DNA of 64,000 nt from Lepidonotus clava. Taxonomy: Eukaryota > Annelida > Polychaeta > Phyllodocida > Polynoidae. The position numbers and the translations under genes were made by a program. This document shows, piece after piece, positions 55,601 to 64,000 of the stretch (positions within the stretch are counted from its first letter, which is position 1; the number at the start of each line of letters is the position of its first letter). The stretch covers positions 43,931,003 to 43,995,002 of the forward strand of contig OW387148.1 in the NCBI GenBank assembly GCA_936440205.1, read 5' to 3'. The notes below the pieces were generated by a model. The model ran no database searches. It was not told where the DNA came from and saw only the letters and a program-made list of their open reading frames with translations.

Positions 55601-56049
55601 GTAACCTGGAATTAATTGTTTTCTGTGTGAAAAAGAAAACTCGCAATAAAATAGAGAAAATTAAAGCTACTGGTCGTTCATATCGAAAATTATGATGGTA
55701 CTGTTTTCAATAGATTACTGGAGAATAAATATTGGTATCTATTTGATCACTCAAATGATCCAAATGAATGTTTTGGAAATTTTTAAAAAAACATATAGAA
55801 AGTATCTTAGATACACTACTTCCTATAAGAGAATTGACAGTAGTAAATCAAAGGCTCAGATGGTTGACTAGATGCTAATGGAAATGAGACTGAGGGATAA
55901 ACTATATAGAAAAGTGAGGCGAACGAATAGAGGGGAGGATCGGGTTAATGCTCACAGAGTGAGAAACAATTTAGAAACCCAAATTAAGAACTCCAAAAGA
56001 AATAATTATAGTGTTGCTATTTTTGGAAAATAATAAAAAATAGCCCAAA

Positions 56050-56156
56050 AATTATTTTGGAGTAAGATTAAACAGGTCCTGGCTTCTAAATGTGCTCCAA
56101 CACACATGATTGACCCACAGTTGAATGAAGAAAGCTGGGACATACTAACACCTGAT
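56050..56156 (+). repeat. 107-bp exact direct repeat, copy 2
   Basis: Natural location within the LINE ORF2; identical copy at 55176-55282. Confidence 0.95.
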
Positions 56157-56727
56157 ATAACATTGAAGGAGCTGACGGAATTGGTTAGATCTATTGATGT
56201 AACTAAATCCTCAGCTATTGACAATATTAAAAAAATGTGTAAAAAGATGCCATTATTTCACAACAAACTAGATTTTTGAGATTACTTAATCTAAGTTTAC
56301 AGCAAAGATGTTTTCCTGCTGATTGGAAACTAAGTGCAATTATCCCTCTACCCAAGGTTGTCAGACCGAACTTTGCTTCAGAATTAAGGCCTAAAGCTCT
56401 TATTGCCTTGCCAGGTAAGTTGCTGGAACGGCTAGTATGTTCAAGGTTACAAAAAAATCTAGAAGAAAGAAAATTATTGTCTGTATTTCAGCATGGATTT
56501 AGAAAAAAAAAATCTACAATTTCTGCTGTTACTTCTCTACTTAATGATATTTATGTTATATTAATTCTGATGGAGGATTGGATTGATTAGTAAATTAAAA
56601 CATATAGGTATGGCTGATAACAGTGTAAAATGGTTTGAAAGTTATTAAAGTAATAGGCGACAATGAGTTAAATTAAATGATACTATCTCTACAACATTAT
56701 CAATCACTTTTGGCGTCCTCCAGGGAA
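56050..56727 (+). pseudogene. LINE reverse transcriptase, N-terminal half
   Basis: Starts with the 107-bp segment (WSKIKQVLASKCAPTHMIDP), continues LKELTELVRSIDVTKSSAID, then LLNLSLQQRCFPADWKLSAI, IPLPKVVRPNFASELRPKAL and QHGFRKKKSTISAVTSLLND. Next come HIGMADNSVKWFESY and FGVLQGSI (the PQGS motif region). The YADD-containing part is missing because the ACACGGGAA repeat begins there. Frame changes and stops are present. CR1/Jockey-like type. Confidence 0.85.
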
Positions 56728-57210
56728 GCATACACGGGAAGAACTGAGCCTTGTGTCGTTTTCGCTATTTGCTGCGCAACAGCACATTATGTAAGTCGGG
56801 CACAGTCCGTGCCAGTCTTGCTGCGCCAAAATGATGAAATAGTCATAGTATGACCAACGCACTGTTTGGTAATAACCTTATTTTGTACCCCTGTCCCGTA
56901 TTGCATAAACCTAATTCACGCCCCAAATGCACAGTCCCATCACGCCAATAAAGCACAGTGCTCCCTTTGCGCAACACGTGCAAAGTTTTAGCTCAGCTTA
57001 GCTATGTTTTTTGGGCATTATGTGCTGTGTGCAGTGGTTAGCGCAAGTTAGACTGGTGCGCCTTTACTCACACTCAGTGTGTGCAAAGTGCATTCATGGG
57101 AGCACTGTGCCTCTTATTCAATTTCAAATGGTAAGAAGTCTGTATCTCCTGCCCTCTGATCATGGACCAGTGCCTCTTATGCTCATAGGTAGTCGCTCTT
57201 TCCAAGCATA
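56728..57210. repeat. Dispersed repeat starting ACACGGGAA (copy 2)
   Basis: Begins ACACGGGAAGAACTGAGCC and continues with TTGTGTCGTTTTCGC, CTGCGCAAC and GTGCAAAG words, related to 25922-26260. It truncates the LINE reverse transcriptase. No coding sequence; class unknown. Confidence 0.5.
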
Positions 57211-59100
57211 GGGCACCTGCTCTTCCAAAATGTTATCTAGAACCCCCTCAATTTGTAGGAAAGTATGGAAAAGTCCCACATTTTACTTTTAATTTCTAAT
57301 AATGTCCACCTCCCTTTCCAAACCGTCATGTAGACGCCCCTAAAGTTAGCAAGAAAAAATACAAAGGTCCACACTTTACTGCTTTCCAACCCCCCCTTTC
57401 CTTTACAAGTTCTGACAAAAAGTGTGAACAAAATATTGTGGAAATCCATCTGTGCAATGGGACTCCTCATGTGAAGTCCCACCCTCGGCTTTCTCCTTTT
57501 CCAGTTTCTACTTGAAAGGGGTATAGTACTGTAGAGTATGGCGCATGTTCCTGTAACAACTGCAAAGTCTGAATGGCTATCCCATGAAGGACAACGTCTT
57601 TTCAACGGAAAATCATGACATTTATTAAATTAAACCATTTAAAACTCATTTTTAGACAAGAAAAACACGACCTTACTGAGATAGGATACCGACATTTTCG
57701 ACGATCTGAAAAAGCTTTCAGCCGACGTAAAACCAAACTCAGGATTGTTCTTTAGATATGCAAGAGTTATTTTTCAGACAATAAATAACCTTATTTTCAA
57801 ATCGGGTCAACTGGATGGGCACTTGCAGGAAAATACGCCAGTAAACTCACAATTGCAACATTTCCATATTTATTTCATCGGTACTGAATTACGCAACACG
57901 GAATGTTTTACTGTACATGTATAGTCTGCTGAATTTATATATCCATCTTCTAATCTCTTTCCACTTTAATATTCATGCGAAACAAACAATGCCCAACTAA
58001 TAAACTATACAACACTTTTGAAAAAACTCCTACATGTTTTTAAGGGTCTTAAACACACTATATATATTTCTGGGCACTTTGTCCTTGTGCATGAGGTATA
58101 TGTATATGTTGCCTGCATAATCTCCTCAAAAAGAAGAACTTAATAGAGTCATCTCCAACAAATTAAGGTCAGCAGTCACGCTTCAGTGGAGGCTGGACAA
58201 AGGAACGTGTTGGAGCAGGCTCAGCGTTGGAGGGTTATTACATAATGCTGATAAGGCCTGTGCATACGCTCCGTGGTCAGGGATGGTTCTTTCAATAACA
58301 GGCTCTGTGGGCGGGGCACAGTGGGGCATTCTTATAAGAGTAGCCACTCGATTGTATTTACTTTTGTTTAAGAAACTGTAGTACTCAAAGTTGTGCAATG
58401 ACACTACTAAATACTTGTTCATCATATTTTCTCCAGGCTTTGTGGACCGGGCCCCGGTGGCCAATATGGCGATATTAGTCTGTCGCCTAACGTGGAATCT
58501 CTACGTATACCCAAACAATACTTGCAATATAAGAATGTTCTAAGTCATGAATTTAAACCATACAATCCTTTTCATACATATTACTTCCATATAAGTATTC
58601 TTATACGCAACAACTTAAATAAAGCCGGGCTGGAAATTGTACATTCACATCGTCCCGTTCACGATGGAGACACCTTATTAGCCTGGACTCTATGAAACAA
58701 ACAAACATCAAAGAGTACGCAAAACCTATCTAATTCTTTTTTTTTTTTTATTGAACTTAGAATCATCATACAGTCCTTCGGCTTTCAAAGCCCATCTTCC
58801 AGGAACCGCCAGCCTTACAATTTGCTGGCTTAGATATAGGCCTAAAAGTGAAGTGGAAGAAAAATGAATGAACAGTTAAGTAATGCTGTTATCCAATAGG
58901 CCTACTACTACATTATTGTTATGTCACTCCATGTATAAACTTTAGTCATATCAGTTATGGTACAAAACGAGTCACATCCAATCAGTCAATGTTCTGGGGT
59001 TTTTTTTACTGTCATTTTTTTAAAACGAAGCACCAGCGTAACTTGAATGTTATACATTTAATCAAAATAAGTACGGGATTTTTCTGCAGGATTTGTGTGA
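57211..59100. other. No gene seen
   Basis: Non-coding. The minus frame at 57237-57605 and the plus frame at 58492-58695 have no recognisable similarity. Confidence 0.4.
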
Positions 59101-59180
59101 AAAATCATGTTTTTGCCCCCCCCCCCCCCTACAAATTCCTGGGTCCGCACATGGACACTGTATACAGTGGCGGATTTAGG
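59101..59180 (-). repeat. GCGGACCCAGGAATTTGTAG repeat, inverted copy
   Basis: On the minus strand: GCGGACCCAGGAATTTGTAG, a G-run, then CAAAAACATGA. The same order occurs on the plus strand at 60433-60480. CAGTGGCGGAT at about 59165 is a typical end of non-autonomous hAT-like repeats. Likely two copies of a small DNA element with the poly-G run. Confidence 0.55.
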
Positions 59181-59807
59181 GGGTTGCGCGCAGGCTTTAA
59201 CATTTATTAATACTTTGTTATTTTCCAATTCTTCTCTTTTGAAAAATTTTAAGAATACCAACGATAAACTAATTGAATAAAAAAATATTTTGAAAATGTT
59301 TGTGCAAGGAACCCTTTAATATTTATTTATCTTAACAAATCGAAATGGCATTTTAAAGAAAATATGAACTTAATATTAGTAAATTATGATTAACATAGTT
59401 AAATATAGGTATTTAAGTAATATAGACGATAATCCGCGACTGCAAGCGATTGCGCATTCCCGAATGCCCGGCACAGCATGAGCCATAGGCCTACCCTTTT
59501 TGAAACTCTGGCAGTGGAGACTTTCTTAGTGGAGAGAAGAGAGAAGAACACGTCTACGTCATCGAATTCAGGTACGCGGGCGACATTTTTTTTATATATA
59601 TCATCTCTTCCAGTAAATCTAAATTATTAGTACAGTCCTTTGCCCCTACAGCACTACAGTGTCATTTACTTTCCAGATCCCTTCGTAATTGGTGTTTAGA
59701 ATGTAATAAAATACGCCCTTGGATTTGTTTTTAACAAAAAGACAAAATTTTTACTAGGGCGGGACCTAAGCCACCGTCGGGTCACATGATCAGATTGCAA
59801 AGTCAAA
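59181..59807. other. No gene seen; possible promoter of a host gene near its end
   Basis: AT-rich, then from about 59430 more CpG-containing. GTCACATGATC at 59781-59791 is an E-box-type word upstream of the candidate first exon. Confidence 0.35.
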
Positions 59808-59824
59808 ATGGCGGTAGTTAACGC
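59808..59824 (+). CDS. Candidate first coding exon of a host gene
   Basis: ATGGCGGTAGTTAACGC followed directly by the strong donor GTAAGTATG; start context CAAAATGG. Encodes M-A-V-V-N-A. A very short initiator exon with a perfect donor is a common host layout, but no downstream exon could be tied to it. Confidence 0.25.
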
Positions 59825-60432
59825 GTAAGTATGAAACCTCTCTATTTCAAAACACATTTCAAACATTTATAGTCATTGTCACCCCCATGTTTGTACATCT
59901 TAGGATGGAATAGGATACAGAGCACCACTAGCATGACTTATTCCAACTCGGAACGTGATCAAATACTAATTTCGATCGTCAGAAAGGTGACATTTTTTAT
60001 AAATATGACGCCGGCCATTTGGGCAAAGACGCCAAGCAGTGACTCGGCATCTCTAGAGGGGCCCTTGATGGGGGGGTCCTGATATCGATGTCCCGTGTCG
60101 ATCGTTAGAAAGGCCCCTGTCGCCGTGTCGAATTTAAGAATAACCCATGTCGAATGTCGGTAATGCCCATGTCGCATGTAGCCTAACTATGATATTCAGG
60201 TTCCTGTCATGTCGTTAGGGCCCCATGTTGCATGTCAATTTTAAGAAATGGCCATGTCGCCGTGTCGAATTTAGTGGTCCAGACCCATTCTAGACCCAGA
60301 CCACGGTCTGCCAAGTGTCCCGATTTTCCCTGCACAATCGATATCCCCATTTTTCGACCCTGTTGACCTAAAAAATTGCATTAATGTTGTAATCGATTCC
60401 TTTCGTGAATTACCCCCCCCCCTCCGCTCTCA
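59825..60432. other. No gene seen; degenerate ATGTCG-rich segment
   Basis: From about 60080 to 60270, words such as CCCATGTCG and CCGTGTCGAATTTAAGAA recur every ~30-40 bp, a degenerate tandem repeat. Otherwise unremarkable. Confidence 0.45.
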
Positions 60433-60490
60433 GGGGCGGACCCAGGAATTTGTAGAGGGGGGGGGGCAAAAACATGAATGTACAGGGGGG
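60433..60490 (+). repeat. GCGGACCCAGGAATTTGTAG repeat, direct copy
   Basis: GGGCGGACCCAGGAATTTGT, A-G-run, CAAAAACATGAATG. Inverted relative to 59101-59180. Confidence 0.55.
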
Positions 60491-60894
60491 TGGGCCCCCC
60501 ATCAAACATGATTTAACAGGGCAAGGGCCCGGTCTGTCCACTCAAATATAAAGGTAGGACATATCATCATTCTCCAAAACAGAAAGTACCCCCTTTCCAC
60601 TGACTTTTTGTACCCCTAAAAGGACCCTTTTTTTCACAAAACGCTGACATTTTTGGCTAAGATTATACCCTTATTTTGTGAAATTGCATATTTTCCAGGT
60701 AAAAATGACCCTTTTTTTCATATCACTGATATTTGGGTGGAAAATGTGCCCTTTTTTCTAGAAACAAGGACATGCGAAGTTTGTAAAAATAGACCCTTTC
60801 TTCGCGTTGTTCAGAACTATGATGTGTACCCATTTATACCAGGAGTGGACAGACTGGGGGCAAGGGGGGGGGGGGGGGCTGGGCCTCTATATCC

Positions 60895-61660
60895 CCTACT
60901 GATACATGTGTCCACCTTATCTTTTCTGCACACCAGACAACGGCCCTTTCTTGTAAGTAAACCGCCTTTTTACTTCACGTAAGTTTGAAACAATTCAAAA
61001 AATCTGAATAGTCTAGATTTAGTAATCTACTTTTTAGATTAGACTACCGGATGCTTGCTTTTCACCCCATGTTTGCACTAGGCAAGTATGCATCCCAGCC
61101 CTTTTACATGTTACCGTCACAATGCTTACACGTTATAATTAGGTGTTCATGACGAGTTGCCTCTATTTCCTGCACAGCCTTGTTCCCGTGCCAGCCGGGC
61201 ACCACAGCGCCCTCGTCAGATGGGGGGCGGGCGGGCAGCAGGACCCACCACCGGGACCCGGTTACCTGCAGATCCAAGCTCCGGCCGGCGCCAGACTCTT
61301 ACTGGTCCCCCCTGGGGTCGGTCCAGTCTAGTAAGTAAACCAACGTTCTATAGCTACTTCACTTATCTTCAAAAAAATTTTAAATGTCTAGATCTACTAA
61401 TCGACCTTTCACATTACATTAGACCAATGGCCTCTAGCAATTGCTTTCCAAAACATGTTCTCCGTTTATCACGCATGCATCCCGTCTTTTTTACATGTTA
61501 CTGTTACTGTTACTATGATTGCACGTTTCATTTTGATTACGAGTTACCTCTGTTTCCTGCACACTCTAGTCTTCGTCCCCCCGGGCCACGATAGGGCCCT
61601 CGTCAGGTGGTCGGGGGCCAGCTTGAACGGGGTGGTGACACCCGCACCCCCTTAGCTAGT
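60895..61660 (+). repeat. Duplicated exon-like modules, ~400 bp unit
   Basis: Three related modules. Each has a pyrimidine-rich tract with TTTCCTGCACA/TTTTCTGCACA (about 60925, 61165, 61550), an open stretch, and, in the first two, a donor-like GTAAGTAAACC (about 60955 and 61330). Intervening parts align (TTTTTACATGTTAC.GT, TAGATCTA..AATC). Modules 2 and 3 encode a shared peptide: LVPVPAGHHSALVRW and LVFVPPGHDRALVRW. This could be tandem duplicated exons of a host gene or an unclassified repeat that carries splice-like signals. Confidence 0.45.
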
Positions 61661-62257
61661 TAGCTAGGTAGCGAGGTCAGGAGGTTACGTTGATACAAGG
61701 CTGGGTATCACTTGGGTGTAATACAACATTTGTTAGACTCCTCACGACTAGACCAGTATCGCCCTAAGGCATTATAAAGTTGCATAACATAAAGCTTTTT
61801 TTCTTTAATCCATAATGATTGGTTTTTCTCAGAGTAGATGTCATAGTCGACTTATTTATGACCTATAAGTGTTGTTAAGTTAAACATCTTTAGCTTGTGT
61901 CTCGGGTTGTAATGGCAATTTTCTGAAACCTTTTTTCTAGATAGATGAATGTAAATTTCTCTCCTCCTTTTTGTATTATCTATTGCATAAATGTTTCTGA
62001 AACTTTCACGTGTGGGGTCTAGGCACCCCCTTAAGCTAGCTAGTTAGCTAGTTTTCATGTCGCTTTTTTATGATAAACAGGCATGTAATTATATAAGACT
62101 TCCGCGGAAATGAGGAATTCCGCGTTTTTTGATCACTTTTGAGATGTGTCCAAATCCGAGGAGAAAATATTTTTTCTATAGGGGGTGGGGGGTCATTCAG
62201 AAACTTTTGGAAAAATTTAAAGGATCTTGAACTTCTTTCCTGTATTTTAAAGATAAA
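61661..62257. other. No gene seen
   Basis: Non-coding. CTTAGCTAGTTAGCTAG occurs at about 61650 and CTTAAGCTAGCTAGTTAGCTAG near 62030, so the repeat modules may extend this far in decayed form. Confidence 0.4.
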
Positions 62258-62335
62258 GAGGGGGGATCAGGGAGTGTGGGTGTCGTGAGGGAGGGGGATC
62301 AGGGAGAGCGGGTGTGTTGAGGGAGGGGGATCATA
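62258..62335. repeat. ~32-bp tandem repeat GGGGGATCAGGGAG
   Basis: Three copies of GGGGGATCAGGGAG.G.GGGTGT.GTGAGGGA, the last partial. Confidence 0.8.
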
Positions 62336-63540
62336 TTATTGTGAGAGATTACAATTTTTATTGTCATTGTCAACTCCAGGCATCATACCGTTCCTTTATT
62401 TTAAACGAATTTCCTTTCAATTCCTTTGGTTTTTGGAAAATATGCAAAATTCCTCTTCTCAAGTCTAGATTCTTCGTAAGTTCTCTTAATATTCCTTTAA
62501 AATTCCTTTATTTTTCCTAAAGTCCCTGTAAATTCCTTTTAATTGCTTTATTTTTACGAAAAAAACTTCCTTTAAATTCCTTTATTTTTTTGGGAGGGCG
62601 GTATGATGCCTGCAAGTCTTTTACCAGTAATTCAATTTTTGTACCAATAATTTTAATATTATTGAAAATTCTACTGTCATTTTTAGTGTGGTATTGCTAA
62701 AGTATAACCTGGAAATGTTTCAAACTGGGGTTGGGAATTCGTACCTTAGCAGGCCTAGGAGTTAAGCTGGATTCTATGCCTTCTCTCTTGCAAAACTTGC
62801 ATTATTCCAAATTTATTAAATTTAAATTTCCTCAGGAGTCATTTCATGTTCCAAAAATTGAAAGACTATTTCCTTGTAGTTCAATTTATTTTAAAAACTC
62901 CTGAACTATTTCGGCCCCTAACTTCATTGTCATTAAATCAATATTTCCTCTGAACTCATTTTATATTCAAAACATTCATATAATATTTCCTCGTAATCTA
63001 CTTTATATTTTATACTTCTTTACGATTTCAACCATAAGTCATCCTCTTCTCCCTACTTCGATACGAATTCCCATGCCTAGATGCTTAATTGACAAAAACG
63101 ACCAAAAAAAACTAATGCCAATCAGTTTGTTGTATATATCCAAGGGCTTTTCTATACGAGCTAAAGACGGTCACTTTTAATTCAGGGATGTAAGTTTTCA
63201 GATTTCAATCTGATTCCACATTTTTTCACATCATCACCTCAAATGAAAAGTTTCAAACTGTTCATTGTGTGAATAGGTACGGCTACAAGGGGTGATTGGA
63301 GGCTAATTTTTATAACTGTGTATTTTGTACACTCTTATTATAGAAATGTACATACAAATTCATCTTTTGTGTAAGGTTCAGCTAGCGAGTACTCTACTTT
63401 TGAAAAAGACTATATACTTGTATTGTACCAATTTAGGTTTCTTATGCCAGCATTGATCTTGTACATGATTTAACCACTGGGGTTACCAGCTGTCAGCCAA
63501 CGTGTTCAACTCTCTGTGATCAATTGTGCTAACACCCATA
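62336..63540. other. No gene seen; ATTCCTTTA-rich stretch
   Basis: About 62390-62590 is built of degenerate ATTCCTTTAAATTCCTTTATTTTT words. The rest is AT-rich without recognised content. Confidence 0.45.
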
Positions 63541-63900
63541 GGTGTAAATGTATTTAACCGTCTGTGGTATTTTTGTCTGTCCGACAAAAGTCGGTAATCT
63601 ATTGTTATACGCGGTGCATAACGGGTTACAAGTGTCTGTGATATATATAAAACTGTCTGTACATGTGATACTGTACATGTGATACAAAAGATGGTGTGTT
63701 TGCAGATGAAAAACACGCATAATTGTAAATGTATTTAACTGTCTGTTCTATTTTTGTCTGTCTGACGAAAGTCGGTAATCTATCGTTAAAAGCGGTGCGT
63801 AACTGGTTACAAGTGTCTGTCATATATATAAAACTGTCTGTACATGTGATACTGTACATGTCATACAAAGGATGGTGTGTTTGCATATCAAAGAGAAAAA
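63541..63900. repeat. 182-bp tandem duplication
   Basis: GTAAATGTATTTAAC.GTCTGT at 63543 and 63725; both units contain GTCGGTAATCTAT, GGTTACAAGTGTCTGT and the doubled TGTACATGTGATACTGTACATG. About 90% identical. A third unit may have started at the right edge, but the sequence after 63900 diverges. Confidence 0.9.
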
Positions 63901-64000
63901 TTCATTTATAAGGGGTTGTGGGAAATCACGTCGGTCTTACGAGTACTTAGGGGGTCGCTAGTCAAAATAGTCAGAACAAAAACACCCGGCCCCCCGAGCC

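Larger units (their letters stand above)
48933..56727 (+). mobile_element. LINE with ORF1, NADAR and SGNH domains, broken
   Basis: A non-LTR retrotransposon spread over this interval and interrupted by insertions. Parts in order: ORF1-like protein (48946-~49985), NADAR domain (49987-50115 and 52353-52734), SGNH-hydrolase-like domain (52929-53540), endonuclease C-terminal part (~55310-55590), reverse transcriptase N-terminal half (56050-56727). A TG...CA element (50116-52348) and an inverted LINE 3' fragment (53960-54480) interrupt it. The reverse transcriptase stops at GVLQGSI where the ACACGGGAA repeat begins. Assigning all parts to one element is inference from order and strand. Confidence 0.65.

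Overview
The window is transposon-rich nuclear DNA of an animal, most likely a marine or other invertebrate. Evidence: spliced genes with GT-AG introns, LINE, Penelope-like and DIRS-type reverse transcriptase remnants, a Polinton, a tRNA-derived SINE, satellite-type arrays and no bacterial operons. I cannot name the species. Almost everything recognisable is a mobile element; host coding sequence is limited to one convincing exon (24231-24737, minus strand) and a few weak candidates.

Layout. 1-~14150: a Polinton (Maverick), left end outside the window: DNA polymerase B (minus), an unknown spliced gene (minus), then rightward an unknown beta-rich protein, packaging ATPase, two structural-type unknowns, chromodomain integrase, minor capsid, small basic protein, major capsid, adenain-like protease and a small acidic coiled-coil protein. 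It is a fossil with roughly half a dozen breaks, although several capsid-region frames are open. 15.2-16.0 kb: a 110-bp tandem array. 16.9-25.5 kb: four copies of a TG...CA-ended repeat, a LINE endonuclease piece, a Penelope-like element, and a long-armed foldback element split by one of the TG...CA repeats. 26.5-29.3 kb: a G-rich 20-bp minisatellite, a direct-plus-inverted repeat cluster and small tandem repeats. 29.4-30.1 kb: a DIRS-type remnant. 31.5-31.7 kb: a SINE.

32.6-40.5 kb holds the most notable object: a ~7-kb DNA transposon (A) nested in an older inverted-repeat element (B). A has ~30-bp terminal inverted repeats, 15 copies of a 16-bp motif (TGACCTACGTTATCCG and variants) confined to its two ends and its 5' intron, and a spliced gene of about 1018 codons for a DDE-like transposase of a family I know only as uncharacterised proteins. 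An alternative short 3' exon would give an N-terminal-only protein.

44.4-48.9 kb holds a second DNA transposon (C, ~4.5 kb) with 36-bp terminal inverted repeats and a five-part gene of the DUF7869 type, inserted in the 5' part of a LINE. That LINE (to ~56.7 kb) encodes an ORF1-like coiled-coil/RRM-type protein, a NADAR domain and an SGNH-hydrolase-like domain before endonuclease and reverse transcriptase remnants. The NADAR domain is split by a 2.2-kb TG...CA element flanked by AGAT. 56.7-64.0 kb has dispersed and tandem repeats, duplicated exon-like modules around 61 kb and a 182-bp duplication at the right edge.

How it fits together: nested insertions give relative ages. B is older than A; the LINE is older than C and older than the TG...CA insert; the foldback element is older than TG...CA copy 3. 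The intact splice phases, open frame and matching ends of A suggest it is among the youngest residents.
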